A DNA stretch of 64,000 bases from Nocardioides terrigena (GCF_003047265.1 NZ_PZYY01000005.1:62001-126000), one strand, 5' to 3'. Positions 17,658 through 27,392 are shown, counted from the stretch's first letter. The notes: generated by a model not told the origin, from the sequence alone. Translations and numbers: made by a program.

Positions 17658-19076
17658 TCAGACGAACGCGGGGAACGTGGGGGCGGCGAGAGGGCCACTG
17701 GACCGGTCCCGCGCCACCTCGTACGCATGGGCGATCTCGATCAGCCGGCCCTCGCTGCCGGCGGTGCCCCAGAACGACACGGCCACCGGCAGGCCCGCGG
17801 CGAGCTCGGTGGGCACCGTGACCAGGGGGTAGCCCGCGATCGCGGTCGGACCGGTGCAGGCGCCGGCGAGGTGCTCGGCGTTGACGAGGTCGATGGGGTT
17901 CGCGGGTGGGTAGGACGGCGTCACCAGCGCGTCCAGACGGTGCTCGCGCAGCACCCGGTCGATCCCGCCGGTCCGCGTGGCTGCGACCCCCCTCGCCCGC
18001 GCCGCGCGGTGCTCGGGGCTGCCGGCGAGCGGGCCGGCCAGTGCCTGCTCGAAGAGCCCCTGGCCGAAGTGGGCCAGCTCGGTCGCGGCGTGCTCACGGT
18101 TGAAGGCCACGATCTCCTCCAACGTGCGGGGCACGTCACCGGGGCGGGTCGCGAGGTAGTCCGCGACCCCCGCACGGAACTCCGCCAGCAGCACCAGCAG
18201 CTCGTCGTCCGCGACCTCGTCGTCGTACGCCGGCAGGTCGGTGTCGTCGACGATCGTGGCCCCCGCGGCGGCGAGCAGGCCCAGCGCCCGCTCGGCCGCG
18301 GCGTCGGCGTGCGGGGAGTAGCCCCAGTACGTCGCGCGTGGCACGCCCACGCGGGTGCCGGCCAGTCGGCCCGTCACGGCGTGCCCGGCGTAGTCGGTGC
18401 CGTCCGCAGCGAGCACCGTGAGCAGGGCCGCCGCGTCCCGGACGGTCCTGGCCATCGGTCCGGGCGAGTCCTGGGAGGGTGAGATCGGCACGACGCCCGC
18501 GGTGGGCACGGTCCCCACGGTCGGCTTGATCCCCACGCATCCGTTGAACGCCGCCGGACAGCTGATCGAGCCGTCGGTCTCGGTGCCCACGGCGAGGGGG
18601 GCGAGGCCGGCCGCGACCGCGGCGCCGCTGCCGGAGCTGGAGCCCCCCGCGGACCGGTTCAGCCCGTAGGGGTTGCGGGTGAGCCCGCCGAAGGCGCTCC
18701 ACCCCGACGTCGACGACTCGTCGCGGATGTTGGCCCACTCGGAGAGGTTCGTCTTGCCCAGCACGATCATCCCGGCGGCGCGCAGTCGCTGCACGAGGGC
18801 CGCGTCCCGGCTCGGCGGCGGTGCATCGGCCAGCGCCAGCGATCCGGCCGTGGTCGCCAGGTCGTGGGTGTCGATGTTGTCCTTGACGAGCACGGCCCGA
18901 CCGTGGAGCGGGCTCCGGGGGCCCCGGTCGGCGGCCTCGGCGTCGAGCCGGTCCGCCTGTGCCAGTGCGTCCGGGTGCAGCGTGCAGATCGCGTTGATCC
19001 CGGGCTCGACGACGTCGATCCGCTCGAGGAGCTCCTCGACCGCCACGCGGGCGCTGGCGGCTGTCGACGCGGTCAT
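17658..19076 (-). CDS. amidase (amidase signature family)
   Basis: Amidase-signature hydrolase of 472 residues. The Ser-cisSer-Lys triad is visible: Lys in VLVKDNIDTHD (about 72-82), the glycine/serine-rich GGSSSGSGAAVAAGLAPLA (about 146-164) and the acylating Ser in GTETDGSISCPAAFNG (about 167-182). It hydrolyses a carboxamide; the family includes 6-aminohexanoate-cyclic-dimer-type and GatA-like enzymes. No gatB or gatC is adjacent, so it is not the tRNA amidotransferase subunit. The ATG at 19076 was chosen because homology starts there. The 182-bp spacer to the divergent MEDS gene shows no clear site. Confidence 0.85.
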   Translation of the reverse strand: MTASTAASARVAVEELLERIDVVEPGINAICTLHPDALAQADRLDAEAADRGPRSPLHGRAVLVKDNIDTHDLATTAGSLALADAPPPSRDAALVQRLRAAGMIVLGKTNLSEWANIRDESSTSGWSAFGGLTRNPYGLNRSAGGSSSGSGAAVAAGLAPLAVGTETDGSISCPAAFNGCVGIKPTVGTVPTAGVVPISPSQDSPGPMARTVRDAAALLTVLAADGTDYAGHAVTGRLAGTRVGVPRATYWGYSPHADAAAERALGLLAAAGATIVDDTDLPAYDDEVADDELLVLLAEFRAGVADYLATRPGDVPRTLEEIVAFNREHAATELAHFGQGLFEQALAGPLAGSPEHRAARARGVAATRTGGIDRVLREHRLDALVTPSYPPANPIDLVNAEHLAGACTGPTAIAGYPLVTVPTELAAGLPVAVSFWGTAGSEGRLIEIAHAYEVARDRSSGPLAAPTFPAFV

Positions 19077-19258
19077 CGCCAGAGTCTGCCCGACGGTGTC
19101 GACGAACCTGTAGCCCGTGGCGGGTTCCTGACCTACAGTGCGGGAGTGAGCCCGGGCTCCTGCGGCACCGTTCTGATCCTGGGCTCGCCCGAGCCCGGGA
19201 TGCACTCGTGCGTGCTCTCCCGAGACGGCGGCCGTCCGACGAGTCCGAGGTCGACGTC

Positions 19259-20224
19259 ATGACCGTCCCCGCCACGCACTCCAGCCTGTTCTACGACGGC
19301 GCCCGGCACTACGCGACCGAGGCCGGCGGCTTCCTCCGTGACGGGCTCGAGCGCGGCCACCGCGGCCTGGTCATGGCGCCCGCGCGCCGGGTGGACCAGC
19401 TGCGCTCGGCGCTGGGCCGGGACGCCGACGAGGTGACCTTCGTCGAGGACACCGTCGCCTACACGCCGCAGTGGAACGTCTACCGCGTCATGCTCGACTT
19501 CGCCGCCACCTCGCCCGGCGTCCGCTCGTGCGTCGTCGCCGAGCAGACGCTGTCCGGGCGGACCCCCGCCGAGCTGGTCGACTACCGCCGTCTCGAGGCG
19601 GCGATCAACCTCGTCTTCGCCGGGCACGACGTCGACCTGCTGTGCCCCTACGACGCCGGCTCGCTGCCGGCGCACCTGCTGGACATCGCGGAGCACACGC
19701 ACGGCGTGGTGCTCGCGGGCGGCGTGCTGACACCCGACGCGCGCTTCGACGACCCGTCCGACCTGCTCGCCGTGCTGGCCGCCGTGGTGCCGCCCCCACC
19801 GGAGGCCACCACCCTCGACTGCTCGTCCCCGGCAGACGTGTCGAGCGCGCGCCGGCTGGTGCGCGCCCGGGGCGCCGAGCTCGGGATCGATCCCTGCAGG
19901 GTCGACGACATGGCGCTGGCGGTCACCGAGGTGCTCACGAACGCACTCCTGCACGGTCAGCCGCCCGCGCGACTCCACGTGTACGAGGCGGGGGCCACCT
20001 GGGTCTGCCACGTGCACGACAGCGGTCGGGGACTGGTCGACCCGCTCGTGGGACTGCTGCCCCCGGCCCAGCCGTCCGACCACGGCTACGGACTGTGGCT
20101 GGCGCGGCAGCTCTGCGCGGCCGTGGACGTCGGCACCGACTCGTCCGGCACCCACGTCCGGCTCCACACGCGCACGGCCGCCCGCTCCAACGGACGCCGG
20201 CAGGCCTCAGCCCGACGGTCGTAG
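19259..20224 (+). CDS. MEDS-domain protein with anti-sigma-type ATPase domain
   Basis: Two-domain regulator of 321 residues. The N-terminal part (about 1-165) matches the MEDS (DcmR sensory) pattern: HSSLFYDGARHYATEAGGFL, then a Walker-like beta/alpha core ending HTHGVVLAGG. The C-terminal part (about 185-310) is an HATPase of the RsbW/SpoIIAB type: VTEVLTNALLHG (N box), HDSGRG and HGYGLWLARQLC. Such actinobacterial proteins are thought to act as switch kinases or anti-sigma factors for environmental signals. A GAGG ribosome site precedes this ATG; a GTG at 19208 is an in-frame alternative. Its 3' end overlaps the convergent kinase gene by 18 bp. Confidence 0.8.
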   Translation: MTVPATHSSLFYDGARHYATEAGGFLRDGLERGHRGLVMAPARRVDQLRSALGRDADEVTFVEDTVAYTPQWNVYRVMLDFAATSPGVRSCVVAEQTLSGRTPAELVDYRRLEAAINLVFAGHDVDLLCPYDAGSLPAHLLDIAEHTHGVVLAGGVLTPDARFDDPSDLLAVLAAVVPPPPEATTLDCSSPADVSSARRLVRARGAELGIDPCRVDDMALAVTEVLTNALLHGQPPARLHVYEAGATWVCHVHDSGRGLVDPLVGLLPPAQPSDHGYGLWLARQLCAAVDVGTDSSGTHVRLHTRTAARSNGRRQASARRS

Positions 20225-21592
20225 CGGCAGGCGCACCCGCACCACGGTGTCGCCGGGAGCCGGGTCGACCGTGATCTCCCCGCCGTGCCGCTCGACGACG
20301 ATCCGCCGCGAGATGTCGAGCCCCAGGCCGGTGCCCCGGCCGACCTCCTTGGTGGTGAAGAACGGCTCGAAGGCGTGTGCGGCCACGTCCGGGGTCATGC
20401 CCGGCCCGGTGTCCGCGATCTCGACGACGACGGCGTGCTCGTCGGCGTACGTCCGGACCGTCAGGGTGCCGCCGCCCGCCATCGCGTCGACGGCGTTGTC
20501 GACGAGGTTGGTCCACACCTGGTTGAGCTCACCGGGGGAGGCGACGACGAGTGGCAGGTCGTCGGCGTACTCGCGGCGCACGGTGACGCCCTCGCGCAGC
20601 TTGTGGCCCAGCATGATCAGGGTGCTCTCGAGGCCGTCGGTCACCTTGACCTCCTGGACCGTCGCGCGGTCGAGCTGCGAGTAGGACTTCACCGCGGAGA
20701 CGAGGTCGGAGATGCGCCGCGTCGCGTCCTGCGCCTCGCTGATCAGCGAGGCCATCGTCACCGCGCTGGCCACCCACTCCAGCCCGGCCTGGAGGGCGGG
20801 ACCCTCCAGCGCCGCGGCCGCCTGCTCGCACCAGGCGAGGTCGGCGCCGGCGCCGGCGAGGGCGGGGGCGATCACCCAGTCCCGGTCGAGGTCGTGGTCG
20901 ACCAGCCAGGTCGAGAGCTCGTCCTCGCGGTCGGCCAGCGCGACGCCGGTCGGCTCCGTGGCCTGCTCGATCGTCCGCCGCAGCATGTCGAGCGCCACGA
21001 ACTGCGAGGCGGTGATCTGCTCCGCCGCCAGCCGGTGCAGCGACTCGAGGAGGTGGTCGCTGCTCTCCCCGAGCGCACCCACCGACCGCACCGCGGCAGA
21101 CGCGGGGTTGTTGATCTCGTGCGCGAGACCGGCCGCCAGGGTGCCGAGCGCGACCAGGGCCTCACGCTGGCGGGCGTTGTGCTCGATGCGCCGCGCCGTC
21201 CCGATCAGGCCGCGCAGCAGGTGGACGGCGAAGGGGAACCACGCCTCGCCGTGCGAGCCCAGCGCCTCGGCGGTCAGCCGGAAGACCCGGCTCGGTGCGA
21301 TGGCCCGGCCGCTGCCCATGTAGACCCCGTGCTCGTCCCAGGCGCGGAAGCCCCCGGCCCACTGGCCCGGCACGGTCATCGACGCCATCACCGCCTCCTC
21401 GTGGCCGATGCGGCGGACCAGGTCGATGTGGCCCTCGAGCAGCACCCACCAGTCGTCGGCCGGACGCCCCTCGTCGAAGAGGTGCTCACCCGCAGCGACG
21501 GTCACCTCATCGCCCGACCCGGTCAGCTCGGCGACCTGCTCGTCGGTGAACCCGTCGAGCAGGGAGAGGGCGCGGAGCTCGTCGTACAGCAT
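20207..21592 (-). CDS. cyclic nucleotide-binding-domain histidine kinase
   Basis: Sensor kinase of 461 residues. The N-terminus (about 1-115) is a CRP-type cyclic nucleotide-binding fold (LSLLDGFTDEQVAELTG, then AGEHLFDEG and DDWWVLLEGHIDLVR). A short helix leads to HisKA-like GTLAAGLAHEINNPASAA with H158, and an ATPase domain with TNLVDNAVDAM, DTGPGM and GRGTGLGLDISRRIV. It has no membrane segment. Its ATG overlaps the upstream stop by one base (TGATG), so it is made together with the receiver/reductase fusion protein, whose N-terminal receiver domain is its obvious phosphotransfer partner. Confidence 0.88.
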   Translation of the reverse strand: MLYDELRALSLLDGFTDEQVAELTGSGDEVTVAAGEHLFDEGRPADDWWVLLEGHIDLVRRIGHEEAVMASMTVPGQWAGGFRAWDEHGVYMGSGRAIAPSRVFRLTAEALGSHGEAWFPFAVHLLRGLIGTARRIEHNARQREALVALGTLAAGLAHEINNPASAAVRSVGALGESSDHLLESLHRLAAEQITASQFVALDMLRRTIEQATEPTGVALADREDELSTWLVDHDLDRDWVIAPALAGAGADLAWCEQAAAALEGPALQAGLEWVASAVTMASLISEAQDATRRISDLVSAVKSYSQLDRATVQEVKVTDGLESTLIMLGHKLREGVTVRREYADDLPLVVASPGELNQVWTNLVDNAVDAMAGGGTLTVRTYADEHAVVVEIADTGPGMTPDVAAHAFEPFFTTKEVGRGTGLGLDISRRIVVERHGGEITVDPAPGDTVVRVRLPLRPSG

Positions 21593-23247
21593 CAGGTCGT
21601 CGCCAGGTAGCGGTGGACGAGGTAGACCGACATCGCGCCCTCGCCGACGGCGGAGGCGACCCGCTTCATGCTGTCGAGGCGGACGTCGCCGGCGGCGAAG
21701 ACGCCGGGCACGCTCGTCTCCAGGGCGTACGGCGCGCGCTCCAGCGCCCAGCCGACCTGCGGGCCCGGGGGCAGCTCGGGACCGGTGAGCACGAAGCCGC
21801 GACCGTCGCGGGCCACGGCGTCGCCCAGCCAGTCCGTGCGCGGGGCCGCGCCGATGAAGACGAACAGCCAGCCGGTCTCGACCTCCTCCGCGGTGCCGGA
21901 GTCCCGGTCGGCCAGGGTGACCGCCTCGAGGTGGCCGTCTCCCCGGGCGCCGACGACCTCGGTCCGCAGCCGGACCTCGATGGTGGGGGTGGTGAGGATG
22001 CGGCTGACGAGGTAATGCGACATCGAGGCCTCGAGGGAGGCGCCGCGGACGACGAGGACCACGCGCTTGGCGTAGCGGGCGAAGTTGAGCGCCGCCTGGC
22101 CGGCGGAGTTGGCCGCCCCGACGACGTACACGTCCTCGCCGCGGGTCTGGCTCGCCTCGCTGGCGCTCGCGCCGTAGTAGATGCCGCGCCCGACGACGTC
22201 GTCGACGCCCGGGGCCTCGAGGCGGCGGTAGGAGACGCCGCTGGCCACGAGCACCGCCCGGGCCTCGATGTCGGTGGAGCCGTCGAGGAGCACGGCCCGC
22301 ACCGGACCGCGCGTCTGGAAGCCGACCACGTCGCGGGCCAGCACCATCTCGGCGCCGAACCGGGCGGCCTGCGCCACCGCTCGGTGCGTGAGGTCCGCGC
22401 CGGACAGCCCCTTGGGGAAGCCGAGGTAGTTCTCGATGGACGCGCTCTGCCCGGCCTGGCCGCCCGGGGCGTCCCGCTCGACGACCACCGTCTGGAGCCC
22501 CTCGGACGCGGCGTACACGGCGGCGGCGAGACCGGCGGGGCCGGCGCCGACGATGCAGAGGTCGTAGAGGGGCCGCTCGGCCCGGGTGCGCAGGCCGAGG
22601 GCGTCGGCCAGCTCGACGGTGGTGGGGGACCGGAGGGCGACACCGTCGGGCAGCGCCACCACCGGCAGGTCGTCGACGCCTGCCTCCGCCAGGTCGAGGA
22701 GGCGGGTCGCCTCCTCGCTCTGGTCCACCTCCAGCCAGCGGTAGGGGACGTGGTTGTGGGCGAGGAAGGACTTGACGTCGTGGGTGCGCTCCGACCAGCG
22801 GTGGCCCACCACCCGCACCTCGGACTCGCGGTCGGGGTGGGCGTGGGCCCAGTCACGCAGCAGCTCGTCGAGCACCGGGTAGAGCCGGTCCTCGGGCGGG
22901 TCCCACGGCTTCATCAGGTAGTAGTCGAGGGCGATGTCGTTGATCGCGCGGATGGCGACGTCCGTGTCGGCGTACGCCGTCAGCAGCACCAGCTTGGCGT
23001 CGGGCGCCTGCTGCCGCACCTCCCGCAGCACCTCGATGCCCGTCATCCCCGGCATCCGCTGGTCGGTGACGACCGCGGCGACGGGGCGGTCCTTGAGGAC
23101 GAGGTCGGCCAGGATCTCGAGCGCCTCGGCGCCCGACGTCGCCCGCAGCACCCGGTGGTCCTCGCCGTAGCGGGTCCGCAGGTCGCGCACCACGGCCGCG
23201 ACGACGGCCGGGTCGTCGTCGACCGCGAGGATGGCTGGCTTGGCCAT
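21592..23247 (-). CDS. response regulator fused to thioredoxin reductase-like flavoprotein
   Basis: Three-part fusion of 551 residues. Residues 1-135 are a receiver domain (D10-D12 acidic pocket, phospho-acceptor D62 in TDQRMPG, T90, K113). Residues about 143-220 look like a glutaredoxin/thioredoxin-fold insert (RVVGHRWSERTHDVKSFL, then DLPVVALPDG) without a CxxC. Residues 226-551 are a thioredoxin-reductase-like flavoprotein with FAD site VGAGPAG (233-239), NAD(P) site VVGAANSAG (375-383) and FAD-binding VFAAGDVR (516-523). Where thioredoxin reductase has CxxC, this protein reads YYGASASEAS (357-366); its only Cys is C231. A GGGGAGGAG ribosome site precedes the ATG. It is co-translated with a cyclic-nucleotide-domain kinase. 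Confidence 0.88.
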   Translation of the reverse strand: MAKPAILAVDDDPAVVAAVVRDLRTRYGEDHRVLRATSGAEALEILADLVLKDRPVAAVVTDQRMPGMTGIEVLREVRQQAPDAKLVLLTAYADTDVAIRAINDIALDYYLMKPWDPPEDRLYPVLDELLRDWAHAHPDRESEVRVVGHRWSERTHDVKSFLAHNHVPYRWLEVDQSEEATRLLDLAEAGVDDLPVVALPDGVALRSPTTVELADALGLRTRAERPLYDLCIVGAGPAGLAAAVYAASEGLQTVVVERDAPGGQAGQSASIENYLGFPKGLSGADLTHRAVAQAARFGAEMVLARDVVGFQTRGPVRAVLLDGSTDIEARAVLVASGVSYRRLEAPGVDDVVGRGIYYGASASEASQTRGEDVYVVGAANSAGQAALNFARYAKRVVLVVRGASLEASMSHYLVSRILTTPTIEVRLRTEVVGARGDGHLEAVTLADRDSGTAEEVETGWLFVFIGAAPRTDWLGDAVARDGRGFVLTGPELPPGPQVGWALERAPYALETSVPGVFAAGDVRLDSMKRVASAVGEGAMSVYLVHRYLATT

Positions 23248-23407
23248 CGATCTCCTCCCCGGCTGGCGGGACGCCGCACTCCTCCGACGCTCACCCTGTC
23301 GTCACGCCCCGCCCGATGCGTGCCGGCGGGCGGTCCTTTCCCCAGTTCTCGGGAGACGACCGCCCGGGGTCGCCGTGGATGCCGTGGACGCATCGCCGGA
23401 TACAAAT

Positions 23408-23418
23408 TCGGGCTTGGA
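23408..23418 (-). promoter_or_regulatory. second copy of the TCCAAGCCCGA motif, upstream of kdgD
   Basis: Exact 11-base match, on the minus strand, to the left half of the candidate operator at 5567-5588. It lies in the 271-bp spacer before kdgD, 20 bp upstream of a TAGCGT box (23439-23444) that could be the kdgD -10. The right half of the dyad is weak here (GTATCCG). GCATCGTCG is also shared by both spacers (5603-5611 and 23422-23430). Confidence 0.45.
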
Positions 23419-23518
23419 CAGGCATCGTCGCAGCGCCCTAGCGTGATGGGACCGGCGAGGAGCCGGCGTTCCCGCTAGCCACTTCCGGTAGCCCCCGCGA
23501 CGACGAGAAGGACCCGCC

Positions 23519-24433
23519 GTGACCGAGTACAGCCCGACAGACCTGGCCGCCCAGCTCAAGAGCGGCCTGCTGTCGTTCCCGGTGACCCACTTCGCCGACG
23601 ACCTGTCCTTCGACGAGGCGGGCTACCGCAAGCACCTCGCGTGGCTCGCGCAGTACCCCGTCGCCGGGCTCTTCGCCGCGGGTGGCACGGGCGAGGGCTT
23701 CTCGCTGACGCTGGAGGAGACCGACCAGGTCGTCCGCAGCGCCGTGCACGAGGTCGCGGGCGCCGTCCCCGTCCTCGCGCCCGCCACGGGCAGCACCGCC
23801 AACGCCATCGTCCAGGCGAAGGCCGCCCGGGCCGCCGGCGCCGACGGCCTGCTGCTCATGCCGCCCTACCTCACCGAGGCCAGCCAGGCCGGGCTCGTCG
23901 AGCACGTCAGCCGGGTCTGTGAGGCGACCGACCTCGGCGTCGTCGTCTACAGCCGCGCCAACGCCGTGCTGCGCGACGAGGCCGTCGCGGTCCTCGCCGA
24001 CCGCAACCCGACGATGATCGGCTTCAAGGACGGCGTCGGCTCCATCGAGCAGATGACCCGCACCTACGCCCGCGTCGGCGACCGCCTCATGTACGTCGGG
24101 GGGCTGCCGACCGCGGAGACCTTCGCGCTGCCGCTGCTCCAGCTCGGCGTGAGCACCTACTCCAGCGCGCTCTTCAACTTCGTGCCGCAGTGGGCCATCG
24201 AGTTCTACGACGCCGTCGTCGCCCAGGACCGCGACGAGGTCTACCGCCGGCTCGAGGAGTTCGTGCTGCCCTACCTCGACATCCGCGACCGCACCCAGGG
24301 CTACGCCGTGTCGATCGTCAAGGGCGGCCTGGCCGCCATCGGTCGCCCGGCCGGGCCGGTCCGGCCGCCGCTCACCGACCTGCGTGAGGACGAGGTCGCC
24401 GAGCTCAAGGACCTGATCGACCGCATCTCCTGA
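23519..24433 (+). CDS. kdgD: 5-dehydro-4-deoxyglucarate dehydratase
   Basis: Class I aldolase-fold lyase of the DapA/NAL superfamily, 304 residues (family about 300). The Schiff-base lysine is K170 in MIGFKDG and the catalytic tyrosine is Y144 in [19 protein letters not shown] (55-64) is the KDG-dehydratase version of the GTTGE loop, with the FFAAGTGE-like preceding segment LFAAGG. It removes water and CO2 from 5-dehydro-4-deoxyglucarate to give 2,5-dioxovalerate. The GTG start has a GAGAAGGA ribosome site. First gene of an operon with the next two, which supply the steps before and after it. Confidence 0.92.
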   Translation: MTEYSPTDLAAQLKSGLLSFPVTHFADDLSFDEAGYRKHLAWLAQYPVAGLFAAGGTGEGFSLTLEETDQVVRSAVHEVAGAVPVLAPATGSTANAIVQAKAARAAGADGLLLMPPYLTEASQAGLVEHVSRVCEATDLGVVVYSRANAVLRDEAVAVLADRNPTMIGFKDGVGSIEQMTRTYARVGDRLMYVGGLPTAETFALPLLQLGVSTYSSALFNFVPQWAIEFYDAVVAQDRDEVYRRLEEFVLPYLDIRDRTQGYAVSIVKGGLAAIGRPAGPVRPPLTDLREDEVAELKDLIDRIS

Positions 24434-24485
24434 CGACGTACGGTCGAGACGACGTACGCCGCACGCCCCCGCTTGAGAGGAACGC

Positions 24486-26012
24486 ATGACCAGCACTGCT
24501 GAGCAGGCCCGCTCGATCATCGCCGGCACGCCGGCGGACACCGCCGACGTCGAGGCCGCGACCACCGCCGCCGCCGAGGCGTTCGCGTCGTACCGCGCCA
24601 CCAGTCCCGCCCGGCGCGCGGACTTCCTCGAGGCGGTCGCCGCCGAGATCGAGGCCGACAAGGACTCGATCATCGAGGCGGCCGTGGCGGAGAGCAGCCT
24701 GCCGCTGGCCCGCATCACCGGTGAGGTCGGCCGCACCACCGGCCAGCTGCGGATGTTCGCCGGCGTCGTCCGCCAGGGCGACCACCTCGGCGTCCGCATC
24801 GACCCCGCCATGCCCGACCGGGCGCCGTTGCCCCGCTCGGACATCCGCCAGCGGATGGTCCCGCTCGGCCCGGTCGCCGTCTTCGGCGCCAGCAACTTCC
24901 CGCTCGCCTTCTCCACCGCCGGTGGCGACACCGCGTCCGCGCTGGCCGCCGGCTGCCCCGTCGTGGTCAAGGGACACCCGGCCCACCCGCGCGCCGGTGT
25001 GCTCGTGGCCAGCGCGATCGCACGCGCCGTCGAGTCGCAGGGGCTGCACGCCGGCACCTTCTCCTTCCTGCTGGCCGCCGACGGCCGGAGCGGGATCGAG
25101 CTCGGCCAGGCCCTCGTGCAGGACCCGCGCATCACCGCGGTCGGCTTCACCGGCTCCCGCGCCGGCGGCCTCGCCCTCGTCGAGACGGCCTCCAAGCGCG
25201 CCGTGCCCATCCCCGTCTACGCCGAGATGTCCTCGATCAACCCGGTCGTCGTCCTGCCCGGCGCGCTCGCCGAGGCCGACACGACGGCGTTCGCCCAGGC
25301 CTACGTCGGCTCGCTCACCCTCGGGGCCGGCCAGTTCTGCACCAACCCCGGCCTGCTCTTCCTGCCGTCCGGCGAGGCCGGTGACGCCTTCCTCGCGGCC
25401 ACCGCCGCCGCCGTCGCGGAGGCCACCGGCCAGCGGATGCTCACGCCCGGCATCGCCGCGGCGTACACCTCCGGCACGCAGGCGCTCGAGGACACCGACG
25501 GCGTACGCCGCGTCGGCCGGGGCGCCGACGGCGGCGAGCACGCCCCCGCCCCGGTCGTGTCCGAGGCGCCGGTCGAGCTGCTGGCCCAGGCCGACAGCGC
25601 CGTCGCGCACGAGGTCTTCGGTGCCTCCGGCGTCGTGGTCCGCTACGACGACGTCGACGGCCTGCTCCCGCGGCTCGCCGACCTCGAGGGCCAGCTCACC
25701 GCCACGGTCCACGCGACCGCCGCCGACAGCGCCGACGCCGCCAAGCTGCTGCCGGTGCTGGAGCTCAAGGCCGGTCGCATCCTCTTCAACGGCTGGCCGA
25801 CCGGCGTCGAGGTGGGCCACGCGATGGTCCACGGCGGCCCGTTCCCCGCGACCTCCGACAGCCGCACCACCAGCGTCGGCAGCCTCGCGATCGAGCGGTT
25901 CCAGCGCCCGGTCGCCTACCAGGACGTCCCCGCCGACCTCCTGCCCGACGCCCTGCGCGACGACAACCCGTGGGGACTGACCCGCCGCGTCGACGGGACG
26001 CTGGAAGCATGA
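24486..26012 (+). CDS. 2,5-dioxovalerate (alpha-ketoglutarate semialdehyde) dehydrogenase
   Basis: Aldehyde dehydrogenase of 508 residues of the NADP-dependent ketoglutarate-semialdehyde type. Catalytic C285 lies in [10 protein letters not shown], general-base E247 in AEMSSINP and oxyanion N137 in [19 protein letters not shown] (160-168) and FTGSRAGG (221-228) line the cofactor site. It oxidises 2,5-dioxovalerate to 2-oxoglutarate, the last step of the pathway, feeding the TCA cycle. Spaced 52 bp after kdgD with a GAGAGGA ribosome site, and overlapping gudD by 4 bp (ATGA). The substrate assignment rests on family resemblance plus the operon partners. Confidence 0.9.
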   Translation: MTSTAEQARSIIAGTPADTADVEAATTAAAEAFASYRATSPARRADFLEAVAAEIEADKDSIIEAAVAESSLPLARITGEVGRTTGQLRMFAGVVRQGDHLGVRIDPAMPDRAPLPRSDIRQRMVPLGPVAVFGASNFPLAFSTAGGDTASALAAGCPVVVKGHPAHPRAGVLVASAIARAVESQGLHAGTFSFLLAADGRSGIELGQALVQDPRITAVGFTGSRAGGLALVETASKRAVPIPVYAEMSSINPVVVLPGALAEADTTAFAQAYVGSLTLGAGQFCTNPGLLFLPSGEAGDAFLAATAAAVAEATGQRMLTPGIAAAYTSGTQALEDTDGVRRVGRGADGGEHAPAPVVSEAPVELLAQADSAVAHEVFGASGVVVRYDDVDGLLPRLADLEGQLTATVHATAADSADAAKLLPVLELKAGRILFNGWPTGVEVGHAMVHGGPFPATSDSRTTSVGSLAIERFQRPVAYQDVPADLLPDALRDDNPWGLTRRVDGTLEA

Positions 26013-27334
26013 GTGCTGCCACCATCGCCAAGGTCGACGTCGTCCCGGTCGCCGGGCACGACTCGATGCTGCTCAACCTGAGCGGCGCCCACGGCCCGTT
26101 CTTCACCCGCAACATCGTGGTCGTCACCGACTCCGAGGGCCGCGAGGGCCTCGGTGAGGTGCCGGGCGGCGAGGCCATCCGCAGCACCATCGCCGACGCC
26201 GCCGCGATGCTCGTCGGTGAGCCGGTGGCGCGCTTCCGCACCCTGCTGCGCCAGGTCGCGACCCGGTACGCCGACCGCGACGCCGGTGGTCGTGGCCTCC
26301 AGACCTTCGACCTGCGCACGACCATCCACGCGGTCACCGCGCTCGAGTCGGCGCTGCTCGACCTGTCCGGCCAAGCCCTCGGCGTCCCGGTCGCCGAGCT
26401 GCTCGGCGACGGCCAGCAGCGCACCCGCGTGCCGATGCTGGGCTACCTCTTCTACGTCGGAGACCCCGACCGCACCGACCTGCCCTACCTCCGCGAGCCC
26501 GACGGCGTGGACGCCTGGACGCGTGTACGCCGCGAGGAGGCGATGACGCCCGAGGGCGTCGTACGCCTGGCCGAGGCCGCCCAGGCGCGGTACGGCTTCA
26601 GCGACTTCAAGCTCAAGGGCGGCGTGCTCCCCGGCGAGGAGGAGGTCGCCGCGGTCACCGCGCTGCACCAGCGCTTCCCCGACGCGCGGATCACCCTCGA
26701 CCCCAACGGCGGGTGGCTGCTCGACGAGGCCGTCCGCCTGCTGCAGGGCAAGGACGACGTGCTCGCGTACGCCGAGGACCCCTGCGGCGCCGAGGGCGGT
26801 TTCTCCGGGCGCGAGGTGATGGCCGAGTTCAAGCGGCGTACCGGCCTGCGCACGGCCACCAACATGGTCGCCACCGACTGGCGGCAGATGGCCGACGCCG
26901 TGCGGACCAACGCGGTCGACATCCCGCTCGCCGACCCGCACTTCTGGACGATGGCCGGCTCGGTCCGGGTGGCGCAGCTGTCCCACGACTTCGGCCTGAC
27001 CTGGGGCTCGCACTCCAACAACCACTTCGACGTCTCGTTGGCGATGTTCACCCAGGTCGGCGCCGCGGCGCCGGGGGAGATCACGGCCCTGGACACGCAC
27101 TGGATCTGGCAGGACGGACAGGGCCTGACCCAGTCCCCGCCGGAGATCGTCGACGGGCACATCGCCGTGCCGGAGGCCCCCGGCCTCGGGGTCGTGCTGG
27201 ACCGCGACCGCCTCGCCGAGGCGCACGCGCTCTACCTCGAGCACGGGCTCGGCGCGCGCGACGACGCCATGGCGATGCAGTACCTCGTGCCGGACTGGAG
27301 CTTCGACCCCAAGCGTCCCTGCCTGGTGCGCTGA
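26009..27334 (+). CDS. gudD: glucarate dehydratase
   Basis: Enolase-superfamily glucarate dehydratase of 441 residues (E. coli GudD is 446). Active-site residues are all visible: K201-x-K203 (KLKGG), metal ligands D231, E256 and N285 (TNMVATDW), N233 in DPNGGW, and the D309/H335 dyad (H335 in SHSNNHFD). It dehydrates D-glucarate, and L-idarate via epimerisation, to 5-dehydro-4-deoxyglucarate, the kdgD substrate. It starts within the stop of the aldehyde dehydrogenase gene (ATGA). This copy resembles classical GudD more closely than the homologue at 691-1956. Confidence 0.93.
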   Translation: MSAATIAKVDVVPVAGHDSMLLNLSGAHGPFFTRNIVVVTDSEGREGLGEVPGGEAIRSTIADAAAMLVGEPVARFRTLLRQVATRYADRDAGGRGLQTFDLRTTIHAVTALESALLDLSGQALGVPVAELLGDGQQRTRVPMLGYLFYVGDPDRTDLPYLREPDGVDAWTRVRREEAMTPEGVVRLAEAAQARYGFSDFKLKGGVLPGEEEVAAVTALHQRFPDARITLDPNGGWLLDEAVRLLQGKDDVLAYAEDPCGAEGGFSGREVMAEFKRRTGLRTATNMVATDWRQMADAVRTNAVDIPLADPHFWTMAGSVRVAQLSHDFGLTWGSHSNNHFDVSLAMFTQVGAAAPGEITALDTHWIWQDGQGLTQSPPEIVDGHIAVPEAPGLGVVLDRDRLAEAHALYLEHGLGARDDAMAMQYLVPDWSFDPKRPCLVR

Positions 27335-27392
27335 CCGGTGCGCCGACTCGTGCGATGGGGGCTGCTCACCACGTCGATGGTGGAATGACCCC

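Noticed and set aside
17658..19076. The amidase gene as gatA of the tRNA amidotransferase
   Set aside because: No gatB or gatC is nearby and the sequence looks like a general amidase-signature enzyme.
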